From positions 5,084,001 through 5,148,000 of the forward strand of contig NZ_CP065997.1 of assembly GCF_016127315.1 (NCBI RefSeq): a stretch of 64,000 bases of DNA. Direction: 5' to 3'. The stretch comes from Achromobacter deleyi. GTDB taxonomy: Bacteria > Pseudomonadota > Gammaproteobacteria > Burkholderiales > Burkholderiaceae_B. Shown piece by piece: positions 16,862-26,117 of this stretch (positions are counted from its first letter, which is position 1; each line of letters begins with the position of its first letter). The translations under genes and the position numbers were made by a program. The notes under the pieces are model-generated. The model was not told the DNA's origin. It saw only the letters and a list, made by a program, of their open reading frames with translations, and did not search any database.

Positions 16862-18445
16862 ATGCATGCATTGACTTTGCCGTCGCTGTTGCGCGACCAG
16901 GCGGCACGCCAGGGAACGCGGCCGTGGATCCAGGCGCCGGGCGGCGCGTTGCGCTATGCCGAGGCGCCCGGCCAGGCGGCCCGCTGGGCGGCGCTGCTGG
17001 CGCAGGCCGGCGTGGCCCGCGGCGACCGCGTCGGCCTGATGGCGGGCAACCGCATCGAATTCATGTCGCTGGTGCTGGGCTGTGGCTGGCTGGGCGCGGT
17101 GGTGGTGCCGATCAACACCGCCTCGCGCGGCATGCAGTTGCAGCACATCCTGGCCAACAGCGGGTGCGTGCTGCTGGTGGCCGACCGGGCCTCCTGTCCG
17201 GCCCTGGCCGGGGTCGACGCCGCCGGCCTGGCGCTGCGGCAGATCTGGCTGCTGGAGGACGGCGCGAACGACACGGCCGCGGTCCCGTCCGGCCTGCCGG
17301 CGCCGGCCGCCGCGCTGCCGGCCTTGCCGGACACGCCCGCGCCCGAGGCCGACCTCGGCCCCGGCGATACGCTCGCGATCCTCTATACCTCTGGTACCTC
17401 GGGCCTGTCCAAGGGGGTGTGCTGCCCCCATGCACAGTTCCACTGGTGGGGCGTCATCGCCGCCCGCAATCTGGAGATCGGCGCCGACGACGTGCTCTAC
17501 ACCAGCCTGCCGCTGTTCCATACCAACGCCCTGAATGCCTGCTTCCAGGCGCTGGTGACCGGCGCGTCGATCGTGTGCGACGAACGCTTTTCCGTCAGCC
17601 GCTATTTCGAGCAGTTGCAGGCCACCGGCGCCACCGTCACTTACCTGCTGGGCGCGATGGTGCCGATGCTGCTGGCGCGCGAACCTGCGGCGGCCGAGCG
17701 CGGCCACCGCGCCCGCATCGCGCTGGCGCCGGGCGTGCCCGAACGTTTCCACGGAGTGTTCACCGAGCGCACCGGCATCGCGCTGCTGGAAGGCTACGGC
17801 TCCACGGAAACCAACTTCGCGCTCGGCGGCACGCTGGCCGAGCAGCGCCCCGGCAGCATGGGCCGCGTCGCGCCCGAGTTCGACGCCATCGTGGCCGACG
17901 CGGACGATGCGCCGCTGCCCGATGGCCAGGCCGGCGAGCTGCTGCTGCGCGCGCGGCCGCCGTTCGCCATCGCCACCGGCTACTTCGGCATGGCCGACAA
18001 GACGGTCGAGGCCTGGCGCAACCTGTGGTTCCACACCGGCGACCGCGTGGTGCGCGACGCCGACGGCTATTTCCGCTTCCTGGACCGCATGAAGGACGCG
18101 ATCCGCCGGCGGGGCGAGAACATCTCGTCATACGAGGTCGAGCAGGTGCTGCTGGCGCATCCCTCGGTGGCGGTCGCGGCGGTCTACGCGGTGCGGTCGG
18201 AACTGGCCGAGGACGAGGTCATGGCGGCGCTGGTCTACAAGCCGGGCTGCGTGCTCACGCCGCAGGCCCTGCTGGATTTCTGCCAGCCGCGCATGCCGTA
18301 TTTCGCCGTGCCGCGCTATCTGCGCGTGCTGGACGACCTGCCGCGCACCGAGAACGGCAAGGTCCGCAAGTTCCGGTTGCGCGATGAGGGCGTGACGGGC
18401 GACACCTGGGATCGCGACGCCGCCGGCTACCGCGTGGCGCGCTGA
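16862..18445 (+). CDS. ATP-dependent acyl-CoA synthetase (AMP-forming)
   Basis: Adenylate-forming ligase of 527 aa that activates a carboxylic acid to its CoA thioester. Visible core motifs are the phosphate loop LYTSGTSGLSKGV, the YGSTETNFAL region (A5), the TGDR box (WFHTGDRVVRDADGY) and the C-terminal PRTENGKVRK with the catalytic Lys. The sequence is closest in feel to crotonobetaine/carnitine-CoA ligase-like enzymes, but the substrate cannot be read. It leads a four-gene operon (ligase, MHS transporter, thiolase-like protein, DUF35 protein) behind a strong promoter and a LysR regulator, so it probably activates the compound imported by the transporter. Confidence 0.88.
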   Translation: MHALTLPSLLRDQAARQGTRPWIQAPGGALRYAEAPGQAARWAALLAQAGVARGDRVGLMAGNRIEFMSLVLGCGWLGAVVVPINTASRGMQLQHILANSGCVLLVADRASCPALAGVDAAGLALRQIWLLEDGANDTAAVPSGLPAPAAALPALPDTPAPEADLGPGDTLAILYTSGTSGLSKGVCCPHAQFHWWGVIAARNLEIGADDVLYTSLPLFHTNALNACFQALVTGASIVCDERFSVSRYFEQLQATGATVTYLLGAMVPMLLAREPAAAERGHRARIALAPGVPERFHGVFTERTGIALLEGYGSTETNFALGGTLAEQRPGSMGRVAPEFDAIVADADDAPLPDGQAGELLLRARPPFAIATGYFGMADKTVEAWRNLWFHTGDRVVRDADGYFRFLDRMKDAIRRRGENISSYEVEQVLLAHPSVAVAAVYAVRSELAEDEVMAALVYKPGCVLTPQALLDFCQPRMPYFAVPRYLRVLDDLPRTENGKVRKFRLRDEGVTGDTWDRDAAGYRVAR

Positions 18446-18476
18446 ATCCCGTCCATATAAAACAAGGGGCAAGAGC

Positions 18477-19790
18477 ATGACAATGGCATACCAGGGCGCG
18501 GCGCAGAGCGCCGACGAGCAGGCCCGGCGCAAGCGCACGCGGCGGGTGGTGATGGCGTCCGTCGCCGGCAACGCGATGGAGTGGTACGACTTTTTCATCT
18601 ACGGCACGGCGGCGGCGCTGGTGTTCGGCGAACTGTTCTTTCCCAAGGGCACCGATCCGCTGCTGGGCACCATGGGGGCCTTCGCCGGCTTTGCCGTGGG
18701 CTTCCTGGCGCGGCCGCTGGGCGGCGTGATCTTCGGCCATATCGGCGACCGCTATGGCCGCAAGCTGGCGCTGGAATGGACGCTGGGCATCATGGGCGCG
18801 GCCACCTTCCTGATCGGGCTGCTGCCAACCTATGAGCAGATCGGCATCTGGGCGCCGGTGGCGATGGTGGTGCTGCGCGTGATGCAGGGCGCGGCGGCCG
18901 GCGGCGAATGGGGCGGCGGCGTGCTGCTCATCAGCGAGGCGGTGGACGGCAAGCGCCGCGGCTATTTCTCGTCGTTCAGCCAGCTGGGCGTGGCCGGCGG
19001 CTTCGTGCTGTCGTCCGGCGTCTTCATGCTGGCGCAGCAACTGCCGCAGGAGGCCTTCATGAGCTGGGGCTGGCGCCTGCCGTTCCTCCTGAGCGTGCTG
19101 ATCTTCGGCATCGGCCTGTACATCCGCAAGCACATCCCGGAAAGCGACGAGTTCGTGCAGGCCAAGAAGACCGCCAAGCGCGGCATGCCGGCGGTGGAAG
19201 TGTTCCGCCGCTATCCGCGCCAGGTGTTCACCGCCATGGGGCTGCGGGTGGCGGAGAACGGCGGCTCGTACATCTTCCTGGCGTTCGCGCTGGCCTATGG
19301 CAAGTTCCTGGGCATTCCCAACGACGTGATGCTGGGCGGGGTGCTGGCCTCCATGTTCATCGAACTGGGCACGCTGGTGTGGTTCGGCCACCTGTCGGAC
19401 CGCATCGGCCGGCGCACCGTCTACCTGATCGGCTCGGCCGGATTGATGCTGGCGGCGTTTCCGTTCTTCTGGCTGGTGCAGACCAAGGACCCGATGTGGA
19501 TCTTCCTGGCGTTCTTCCTGGGCAACACGATCTGCCACGCCGCCATGATCGGCACGCAGCCGGCGTATTTCGCCGAGCTGTTCCCGGCCGAGGTGCGCTA
19601 CACCGGCCTGGCGCTGGGCCACGAGCTGGCCTCGGTGTTCGCCGGCGGCCTGTCGCCGCTGATCGCCATGGCGCTGCTGCGCAAGTATGAATCGGCCACG
19701 CCGGTGGCGTGGTTCCTGGTGGGGATGGCGGCGATCACGGTCATCACCTTGCTGCTGACGCGCGAGCCGCCGCGGCAGGAATCGGCATGA
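18477..19790 (+). CDS. MHS-family (major facilitator) organic-acid/proton symporter
   Basis: Protein of 437 aa with twelve predicted helices, of the metabolite:H+ symporter group. Signature stretches are NAMEWYDFFIYGTAAALVF in helix 1, GHIGDRYGRK in loop 2-3, GEWGGGVLLISE in helix 5 and GHLSDRIGRR in loop 8-9. Relatives carry shikimate, dicarboxylates, ketoglutarate or betaines. It lies 31 bp after the ligase, with AAGGGGCAAG as ribosome site, and overlaps the thiolase start by four bases. Import of the substrate of the ligase is the likely role. Confidence 0.9.
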   Translation: MTMAYQGAAQSADEQARRKRTRRVVMASVAGNAMEWYDFFIYGTAAALVFGELFFPKGTDPLLGTMGAFAGFAVGFLARPLGGVIFGHIGDRYGRKLALEWTLGIMGAATFLIGLLPTYEQIGIWAPVAMVVLRVMQGAAAGGEWGGGVLLISEAVDGKRRGYFSSFSQLGVAGGFVLSSGVFMLAQQLPQEAFMSWGWRLPFLLSVLIFGIGLYIRKHIPESDEFVQAKKTAKRGMPAVEVFRRYPRQVFTAMGLRVAENGGSYIFLAFALAYGKFLGIPNDVMLGGVLASMFIELGTLVWFGHLSDRIGRRTVYLIGSAGLMLAAFPFFWLVQTKDPMWIFLAFFLGNTICHAAMIGTQPAYFAELFPAEVRYTGLALGHELASVFAGGLSPLIAMALLRKYESATPVAWFLVGMAAITVITLLLTREPPRQESA

Positions 19791-20929
19791 GCGCCGGGCC
19801 CGGCATCGTCGGCGTGGGCGAGACGCCCGCGCTGCGCCATCCCGAGCCCGGCTGCGACACGGCCACGCTGATCGCCCAGGCGGTGCGCCTGGCGCTGGAT
19901 GACGCCGGGCTGCGGCCGGCGGACGTCGACGGCCTGGGCCTGGCCTCGTTCACGCTGCGCCCCGACCGCGCCATCGACATGGCGTGGCGGCTCGGCCTGA
20001 CGCTGGGCTGGTGCATGCAGGACGAGATGGGCGGCGCCAGCGCCATCAACCTGCTGCGCCACGCCTGGCTGGCGCTGCGGGCCGGGCAGGCGCGCACCAT
20101 CGTGCTGGTGGCCGGCGACCATTTCGCCGGCGCCGATTTCGCCGCGCTGGTGGGGCGCTACAACCGCAGCGCGCAGGATTACCTGAGCCCGCTGGGCTGC
20201 GTCGGGCCGAATCCGCTGTTCGCCATGCTGACGCAGCGGCAGATGGCGCGGACCGGCCTGCGACGCGAGGATTACGGCGCGCTGTGCGTGGCGCAGCGGG
20301 CCTGGGCCGGCGCCAATCCCAACGCCGCCTACCGCCAGCCGCTGACGCTGGCGCAATACCTGGACGCGCCGATGGTGGCCGAGCCGCTGGGCCGGCTCGA
20401 CTGCGTGCCGGTGGTCAGCGGCGCCTGCGCGCTGGTGCTGCAGGCGCGGCCGCAAGGCGTGCACGTCACGCTGCGGGCCAGCGGCGCGCGCTACAACTTC
20501 GATCATCAGGAGGGGGATGGCCTGGTGACGGGCATTGCCGGCTTCGCGTCCGCGCTGTGGGCCGAGGCCGGCCTGGGGCCCGACGATATGGACGTGGTCG
20601 GCGTGTACGACGATTATCCGGCGATGGCGGTGGCGCAGCTGTGCGACCTGGGCCTGGCGCCGGCAAATGACCTGCCGGGCTTCATCGCGCGCCGCATCGC
20701 CACCCGCGAGCTGCCGGTCAACACGGCGGGCGGGCAACTGTCGGCGGGGCAGGCGGGCACGGCCGGCGGCATGCACGGGCTGGCGGAAGTGGCGCGCCAG
20801 CTGCTGGGCCGGGCCGGCGCGCGCCAGGTGGCGCATGCGCGCCATGGCGTGGCGACCGGCTACGGCATGGTGCAGCTGCGCTACGGCATGTGCGCCAACG
20901 CCGCGGTGCTGGCCAGGGAGGACGCATGA
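19787..20929 (+). CDS. Thiolase-like (SCP2/lipid-transfer-type) protein
   Basis: A 380-aa thiolase-fold protein of the lipid-transfer/SCP2-thiolase group: GIVGVGETPALRHPEPGCD at the start, ALDDAGLRPADVDG, VYDDYPAMAVAQLCDLGL, the VNTAGGQLSAGQAGTAGGMHG loop split around GGQ and the C-terminal GYGMVQLRYG. Proteins of this type paired with DUF35 partners act as acyl-CoA acyltransferases or as side-chain aldolases (Ltp2-ChsH2 type). It is translationally coupled to the transporter upstream and the DUF35 gene downstream (both ATGA overlaps), which supports a complex with the latter and a role in breakdown of the CoA-activated substrate. Confidence 0.82.
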   Translation: MSAGPGIVGVGETPALRHPEPGCDTATLIAQAVRLALDDAGLRPADVDGLGLASFTLRPDRAIDMAWRLGLTLGWCMQDEMGGASAINLLRHAWLALRAGQARTIVLVAGDHFAGADFAALVGRYNRSAQDYLSPLGCVGPNPLFAMLTQRQMARTGLRREDYGALCVAQRAWAGANPNAAYRQPLTLAQYLDAPMVAEPLGRLDCVPVVSGACALVLQARPQGVHVTLRASGARYNFDHQEGDGLVTGIAGFASALWAEAGLGPDDMDVVGVYDDYPAMAVAQLCDLGLAPANDLPGFIARRIATRELPVNTAGGQLSAGQAGTAGGMHGLAEVARQLLGRAGARQVAHARHGVATGYGMVQLRYGMCANAAVLAREDA

Positions 20930-21276
20930 GTTTCAACGTGAGGGAATGCGCGCAGTGCGGGCATCGGGTCTATCCGGCGCGGCTGTGGTGCCCGGCCTGC
21001 GGCCACGACCGGGCCGTCGAGGCGCCTGTGGAGGAGGCCGAGCTGCTGGCGTGGACCCAGGTGCCCGGCAAGGCGGCCGGCGGCGGCAGCATCATCGCCA
21101 CCGTCAACGCGCTGCCGCGCGGACCGCTGCTGGTGGTGCGCCTGCCTGACGTGCCGCGGGCGGTGGGGCAGCGTCTGCGATTGCTGGCGCGAATGGAGCA
21201 GGAAACGGAACAAGGGGTGGCGCTGCCTTGGGCGCAAGCGCTGCCCGGCAGCGGCGGGGCTGGCGGCGAGGCTTGA
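20926..21276 (+). CDS. Zn-ribbon/OB-fold DUF35 protein, partner of the thiolase
   Basis: A 116-aa protein with a rubredoxin-like zinc ribbon CAQCGHRVYPARLWCPACG (four Cys at about residues 9, 12, 24 and 27) followed by an OB-fold (LLAWTQVPGKAAGGGSIIATV, LLVVRLPD). DUF35 proteins bind acyl-CoA and form complexes with thiolase-fold enzymes. The ATG at 20926 overlaps the thiolase stop codon by four bases; longer starts upstream would lie wholly inside the thiolase gene. Confidence 0.88.
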   Translation: MSFNVRECAQCGHRVYPARLWCPACGHDRAVEAPVEEAELLAWTQVPGKAAGGGSIIATVNALPRGPLLVVRLPDVPRAVGQRLRLLARMEQETEQGVALPWAQALPGSGGAGGEA

Positions 21277-21327
21277 GGGCCGCGGGCGCGGCGGGACGGC
21301 GCCGGTGACACCGTTCAGTTCCGCCGT

Positions 21328-22152
21328 TCAGCGCGGCGCGTCGGCCGCCCGGATCGATTCCAGCCGCTGCGCCAGCGTGGCGCTGGACAGTTCGCCGACG
21401 CGCACGTCGATCAACCGACCCTGGGCATCGAGGAACAGCGTCGCGGGCAAGCCTCGGTTGCTCATCTGGCGCGAGGCCTCGCCGGCCGGATCGAGCAGGG
21501 CGTTGGCCAGCGACGGCGCGTGCTCGTCCAGGTATTGACGGACGGTGGCCGCCGCCTCGCCCTGGTTGAGAAAGACGAAATGGATGTCGGGGTTGGCCGC
21601 CTGCGCCTGCTCGAACGCCGGCATCTCGCGGCGGCACGGCGGGCACCAGCTGGCCCACAGGTTCACCACCGTGGGTTTGCCGTGAAAGGCGGCCAGCGCG
21701 GCCGGCGCGCCATCCAGCTGTTGCAGCGACAGGCCCGCCAGTTGCGGCTGCGTCTGGGTCGAGGGCGCCAGCAGGCGGCCGCCGCCGAGCCAGACGGCCG
21801 TGCTCAGCGCCATCGCGACCAGCAGGGCGCGGCGCGGGGCGCGGTTGCGCAGCACGGCGTAGGCGCCATAGAGCAGCGCCGCGGCCAGCCCGGCAAGGCC
21901 GGTCCAGCCGCCGTCGCGCAGGTCCAGGATCTTGAGCGGATCCTGCAGGAAGTGATCGCGGTATTGCCAGACGAAGGCGAGCCGGGCCACCAGCAGGCCC
22001 AGCAGCAGGCAGCGCCACAGGACGCGGCCGGCGTCCTCGGCGCGCGTGCCGGCCAGCAGGCGGCCGGCGAGCAGGCCGACGGCGGCGGTGGCCACCAGCA
22101 GGGCGAGTTCGATGGGAAAGACCAGGGGGCCAAGACGCAAGGCTGGACTCAT
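21328..22152 (-). CDS. TlpA-like thioredoxin with Lgt-like membrane half
   Basis: Protein of 274 aa. Residues 1-125 hold about four membrane helices that resemble prolipoprotein diacylglyceryl transferase (Lgt), notably FPIELALL, then RLAFVWQYRDHFLQDPLKIL and the following DGGW. The catalytic HGG box of Lgt reads TGLAG, so transferase activity is unlikely. Residues 135-270 are a periplasmic thioredoxin domain with NLWASWCPPCRREMPAF, active-site Cys170 and Cys173, and the cis-Pro loop GLPATLFLDAQG. It probably reduces or exchanges disulfides of an exported protein. It is divergent from the nitronate monooxygenase gene. Confidence 0.85.
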   Translation of the reverse strand: MSPALRLGPLVFPIELALLVATAAVGLLAGRLLAGTRAEDAGRVLWRCLLLGLLVARLAFVWQYRDHFLQDPLKILDLRDGGWTGLAGLAAALLYGAYAVLRNRAPRRALLVAMALSTAVWLGGGRLLAPSTQTQPQLAGLSLQQLDGAPAALAAFHGKPTVVNLWASWCPPCRREMPAFEQAQAANPDIHFVFLNQGEAAATVRQYLDEHAPSLANALLDPAGEASRQMSNRGLPATLFLDAQGRLIDVRVGELSSATLAQRLESIRAADAPR

Positions 22153-22294
22153 GCGGCGCGCTCCCGGCGCGCGGCCAGATCGGGGCGGCCGTTGCTGCGA
22201 AATTCCATGGCGTGAGACGAGTAGGGGGAAGGCCCAAGCCTAGCATGCCGTTGCGATATGCTCGGGTGTCCTCCATTGCCGTCGTGTGCCCGAG

Positions 22295-23368
22295 ATGAAA
22301 TCGCTGCCTTCGCTGTTGCCCCTGATCCAAGCGCCGATGGTCGGCTCCTTCAGTCCGCTGGCGATTGCCGCCTGCCGCGCTGGCGCCCTCGGGTCGCTGG
22401 CTTGCGCCGCGCTTGGCCCGGACGCGCTGCGCGAACAGATTGCCGCGATCCGCGCCGAGACCGACGCGCCGTTCAACCTGAATTTCTTCAGTCACACGCC
22501 GCCCGCGCCCGACGAGGCGGCCCAGGCCCGCTGGCGCGAGACGCTGGCGCCGTACTACCGCGAGGCCGGGCTGAACCTGTCGGCCGCGGGCAGCGGCCCG
22601 GGCCGCGCGCCGTTCGACGAGGCCATGTGCCAGGTGGTCGAGGAATCGCGGCCGGCGGTGGTCAGCTTCCATTTCGGGCTGCCCGACGACGCGCTGCTGG
22701 AGCGCGTGCGCCGCGCCGGCGCCATGGTGCTGTCGTCCGCCACCACGGTCGAAGAGGCGCGCTGGCTCGACGCCCGCGGCGTGGATGCCATCATTGCCCA
22801 GGGGGTGGAGGCCGGCGGCCATCGCGGCATGTTCCTGACCGACGACATCGGCGCCCAGCCGGGCCTGTACGCCTTGCTGCCGCAGGTGGTGGACGCCGTG
22901 GGCGTGCCGGTGATCGCGGCCGGCGGCATTGCCGACGGGCGCGGGATCGCCGCGGCCTTCGCGCTGGGCGCGGCGGCCGCGCAACTGGGCACCGCTTATC
23001 TGCTGACGCCGCAGGCGGGGCGTTCTGCCATTCACCGGCAGGCGGTGCGCGCGGCGCGCGACGACGCCACGCGTCTGACCAATCTGTACACGGGCCGCCC
23101 GGCGCGCGGGCTGCTGACGCGCTTCATGCGCGAACAGGGCCCGATGAGCGCGGTGGCGCCCGCGTTTCCGCTGGCGACCGGCGCGGTCGATCCGTTGCGA
23201 GTCGCGGTGGAAAAGACCGGCAGCGGCGATTTCTCGCTGCTGTGGTCGGGCGAGGCCGCCGCGATGGCCCGCGAGACCGACGCCGAGGCGCTGACGCGCC
23301 AGCTGTGGGACGACGCGCTCGACTGCGCGGCCGGCCTGCGCGCGGGCATGGCGGCGCGGGCCGGCTAG
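22295..23368 (+). CDS. Nitronate monooxygenase (2-nitropropane dioxygenase family)
   Basis: FMN-dependent TIM-barrel enzyme of 357 aa that oxidises alkyl nitronates such as propionate 3-nitronate. Visible markers are the N-terminal LIQAPMVGSFSPLAIAAC, NLNFFSHTPP, VSFHFGLP, IIAQGVEAGGHRG containing the general-base His, IAAGGIADGRGIAAAFALGA for phosphate binding of FMN, and GTAYLLTPQ. The ATG at 22295 is used; a GTG three codons upstream is equally possible. It stands alone, with no operon partner. Confidence 0.88.
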   Translation: MKSLPSLLPLIQAPMVGSFSPLAIAACRAGALGSLACAALGPDALREQIAAIRAETDAPFNLNFFSHTPPAPDEAAQARWRETLAPYYREAGLNLSAAGSGPGRAPFDEAMCQVVEESRPAVVSFHFGLPDDALLERVRRAGAMVLSSATTVEEARWLDARGVDAIIAQGVEAGGHRGMFLTDDIGAQPGLYALLPQVVDAVGVPVIAAGGIADGRGIAAAFALGAAAAQLGTAYLLTPQAGRSAIHRQAVRAARDDATRLTNLYTGRPARGLLTRFMREQGPMSAVAPAFPLATGAVDPLRVAVEKTGSGDFSLLWSGEAAAMARETDAEALTRQLWDDALDCAAGLRAGMAARAG

Positions 23369-23503
23369 CGCGCGGCCCTGCTGTTGGCCCTATATATGTC
23401 CTTCATGAAACACATATTTCCAGGAACGCTAAAATAACCGGCTCGCGGCTTTCGTCGAGCCCTCCGGCCTTCTTCATTCCTGCGCCTCGCGCCCTCGATA
23501 AAT

Positions 23504-24295
23504 ATGAAAAAACTGACTGCTGTTCTTCTCGTGTCCGCAACCACGATGCTGACCGCTTGCGGCCCGTCCGACAACGCGCCCGCCGCCAGTGCGCAGGCGC
23601 CGGCCGCCGCCCGCAAGGTCGTCGTCGGCCTGGATGACAACTTCCCGCCCATGGGTTTCCGCGACGCCAACAACCAGATCGTCGGTTTCGACGTCGACAT
23701 GGCCAAGGAAGCCAGCAAGCGCCTGGGCCTGGAAGTCGAATTCAAGCCGATCGACTGGAGCGCCAAGGAAGCCGAGCTGAATGGCAAGCGCGTTGACGTG
23801 CTCTGGAACGGCCTGACCATCACCGAAGAACGCAAGAAGAACATCAGCTTCACCGCGCCCTACATGGCCAACCACCAGATCATCATCGTCGGCAACGCCT
23901 CGCCGGTGAAGGCCAAGGCCGATCTGGCCGGCAAGGTGGTCGGCGCCCAGGATGGCAGCAGCGCCACCGACGCCATCGCCAAGGACCCGGTCGCCGGCAG
24001 CATCAAGGAAGTCAAGAAGTTCGGCGACAACGTCACCGCGCTGATGGACCTGGCCGCCGGCCGCCTCGACGCCATCGTGGTCGACGAAGTGGTGGGCCGC
24101 TACCTGATCAGCAAGCGCGCCGGTGAATACCGCGTGCTGGACGACAACTTCGGCACCGAAGACTACGGCGTCGGCGTGCGCAAGGACGACACCGAGCTGC
24201 TGGGCAAGCTCGACAAGACGCTGGACTCGATGAAGCAGGACGGCACCGCCGGCCGCATCGCGACCCAGTGGTTCGGCGCCAACATCGTCAAGTAA
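23504..24295 (+). CDS. Amino-acid ABC transporter substrate-binding lipoprotein
   Basis: Periplasmic-face solute-binding protein of 263 aa, family 3. The signal peptide ends in the lipobox LTAC with Cys19. The mature domain starts KVVVGLDDNFPPMGFRDANN and includes VGFDVDMAKEASKRLG, LWNGLTITEERKKNISFTAP and the hinge region GAQDGSSATDAI. The motif LWNGLTIT and the Asp in VVDEVVGRYL are typical of proteins for polar or aromatic amino acids (cystine, glutamine and lysine/arginine-type transporters). It heads an ABC operon but is separated from the permease by a strong terminator. Confidence 0.93.
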   Translation: MKKLTAVLLVSATTMLTACGPSDNAPAASAQAPAAARKVVVGLDDNFPPMGFRDANNQIVGFDVDMAKEASKRLGLEVEFKPIDWSAKEAELNGKRVDVLWNGLTITEERKKNISFTAPYMANHQIIIVGNASPVKAKADLAGKVVGAQDGSSATDAIAKDPVAGSIKEVKKFGDNVTALMDLAAGRLDAIVVDEVVGRYLISKRAGEYRVLDDNFGTEDYGVGVRKDDTELLGKLDKTLDSMKQDGTAGRIATQWFGANIVK

Positions 24296-24305
24296 TCTCC
24301 CGGGA

Positions 24306-24339
24306 AACGCCCGGACCGCGGCGCGGTCCGGGCGTTTTT
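24306..24339 (+). terminator. Rho-independent terminator inside the ABC operon
   Basis: A perfect 14-bp stem (AACGCCCGGACCGC paired with GCGGTCCGGGCGTT), a three-base loop and a run of five T. It sits between the binding-protein gene and the permease gene, so it probably sets a higher yield of the binding protein with partial read-through. Confidence 0.85.
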
Positions 24340-24412
24340 CAGTCCGGCGATCCTTCGCGCCGGCGCCCCGGCCCCTGATTCCTCCCGCCACCCACGGCGC
24401 ACTCCCATCCGC

Positions 24413-25066
24413 ATGGACTACGTACTCTCCCTCCTGGGACCCCTGGCGCAAGGCGCGAAAGTGACCTTGACGCTGTTCTTCATCACGCTGGCGCTGGCCG
24501 TGCCGCTGGGCCTGGTGCTGGCGCTGCTGCGGATCTCCAAATGGGGCTTCGTCAGCCAGCTGGTCAATGGCTACATCTGGCTGATGCGCGGCACGCCGCT
24601 GATGCTGCAGATGCTGTTCATCTACTTCGCGCTGCCGTTCGTGCCGGTGGTGGGGGTCCGCCTGCCCGACTTCCCGGCGGCGGTGGTGGCCTTCGCGCTG
24701 AACTACGCGGCGTATTTCGCCGAGATCTTCCGCGCCGGCATCCAGTCGGTCGACCGCGGCCAGTACGAAGGCAGCAAGGTGCTGGGCATGACCTACCTGC
24801 AGACGCTGCGCCGCATCGTGCTGCCGCAGATGGTGCAGCGGGTGCTGCCGCCCATGAGCAACGAGACCATCACCCTGGTCAAGGACACTTCCCTGATCTA
24901 CGTGCTGGCGCTCAACGACATCCTGCGCACCGCGCGCGGCATCGTGCAGCGCGACTTCACGACCACGCCGTTCCTGGTCGCGGCCGCCTTCTATCTCCTC
25001 ATGACGCTGGTGTTGACGTGGTTCTTCCAGCGTATGGAAAAGCGCTATGCCAAATACGACCAGTAA
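24413..25066 (+). CDS. Amino-acid ABC transporter permease (HisM/GlnP type)
   Basis: Inner-membrane permease of 217 aa with five predicted helices. It has the EAA loop that contacts the ATPase, here [20 protein letters not shown] then [16 protein letters not shown], and the conserved [17 protein letters not shown]. Homodimers of such proteins form the pore for polar amino acids. Its 3' end overlaps the ATPase gene by 20 bases. Confidence 0.93.
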   Translation: MDYVLSLLGPLAQGAKVTLTLFFITLALAVPLGLVLALLRISKWGFVSQLVNGYIWLMRGTPLMLQMLFIYFALPFVPVVGVRLPDFPAAVVAFALNYAAYFAEIFRAGIQSVDRGQYEGSKVLGMTYLQTLRRIVLPQMVQRVLPPMSNETITLVKDTSLIYVLALNDILRTARGIVQRDFTTTPFLVAAAFYLLMTLVLTWFFQRMEKRYAKYDQ

Positions 25067-25844
25067 TCCGTCCGCCGGCGGTCGCGGCGCCATGATCTCG
25101 GCCCGCGGCATCGTCAAGTCGTTCGGCGCCAACCGGGTGCTGGACCAGGTCTCGCTGGAGCTGGGCAAGGGCGAAGTGGTGGCGGTCATCGGCCCGTCGG
25201 GCTCGGGTAAGAGCACCTTCCTGCGCTGCCTGAACCACCTGGAAACCATCGACGACGGCACCATCGAGATCGAGGGCGAAGCCCTGGCCACGGCGGTGCC
25301 GGGCGGCCAGAGCCGCTACGCCAGCGACGGCGACGTGCGCCGCATCTGCCGCAAGATGGGCATGGTGTTCCAGTCGTTCAACCTGTTCCCGCACATGACG
25401 GTGCTGCAGAACATCATCGAAGCGCCCATGATCGTCAAGGGCATGCCGCGCGCCGCCATCGTGCCCAAGGCCGAGGAACTGCTGCGCAAGGTCGGCCTGC
25501 TGAACAAGCGCGACAACTATCCGACGCGCCTGTCGGGCGGCCAGAAGCAGCGCGTGGCGATCGCCCGGGCGCTGGCGATGGAGCCGGACATCATGCTGTT
25601 CGACGAGCCGACCTCGGCGCTCGACCCGGAGCTGACCGGCGAAGTGCTGCGCACCATGCGCCAGCTGGCCGACGAGCACATGACCATGCTGGTGGTGACC
25701 CACGAAATGGGCTTCGCCCGCGAAGTGGCGCACCGCGTCATCTTCATGGACGAAGGCCGCATCGTCGAAGAGGCGCCGTCGGCGGACTTCTTCCGCGCGC
25801 CGCAGCATCCGCGCAGCCGCGAGTTCCTGGCGCACATGCTGTAA
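25047..25844 (+). CDS. Amino-acid ABC transporter ATP-binding protein
   Basis: ATPase subunit of 265 aa energising the transporter of this operon. Walker A is GPSGSGKST, the signature [15 protein letters not shown], Walker [13 protein letters not shown] and the H-loop VVTHEMGF. This is the standard PAAT-family protein with about 15 extra N-terminal residues; an ATG at 25092 would remove them and give the more common length. The start at 25047 is kept because GGA precedes it at good spacing and the overlap with the permease suggests coupling. Confidence 0.93.
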   Translation: MPNTTSNPSAGGRGAMISARGIVKSFGANRVLDQVSLELGKGEVVAVIGPSGSGKSTFLRCLNHLETIDDGTIEIEGEALATAVPGGQSRYASDGDVRRICRKMGMVFQSFNLFPHMTVLQNIIEAPMIVKGMPRAAIVPKAEELLRKVGLLNKRDNYPTRLSGGQKQRVAIARALAMEPDIMLFDEPTSALDPELTGEVLRTMRQLADEHMTMLVVTHEMGFAREVAHRVIFMDEGRIVEEAPSADFFRAPQHPRSREFLAHML

Positions 25845-25850
25845 TGAAAA

Positions 25851-25880
25851 GGGCGGGGGCCGGCTCGGACCCGCCCGTTT
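25851..25880 (+). terminator. Weak GC hairpin after the ABC operon
   Basis: A 7-bp stem GGGCGGG/CCCGCCC with a 12-base loop, followed by GTTT, begins six bases after the ATPase stop. The T-run is short, so termination is uncertain. The rest of the 273-bp gap to the next gene shows only the Fur box. Confidence 0.4.
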
Positions 25881-26063
25881 GGGGCAGGGCGCTACCCGCT
25901 GTGCCTGCCTTGCCCGGGCCTGGTGGGCCCGCGGCAGGGCGGCATGAGAAACAAATAAGGGTTTTCCCTTGGTTTCATGACGCCGCGGATGTATCAGGCT
26001 TGGCGGTCACATCCTTGATGTAAACAAGAATTCAACTCGGATGTAGTCCTAGTCGGCAAAATA

Positions 26064-26082
26064 GATAATGGTTATCATTACC
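26064..26082. promoter_or_regulatory. Fur box upstream of the siderophore-locus FecI
   Basis: GATAATGGTTATCATTACC matches the 19-bp Fur consensus at 16 positions, by direct comparison. It lies 35 bp upstream of the FecI-like start, which predicts iron repression of the sigma factor and hence of the receptor and cluster. Confidence 0.82.
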
Positions 26083-26117
26083 GTCGATTGTCCGGGTCAA
26101 CATTGCGGGAGACGTCC

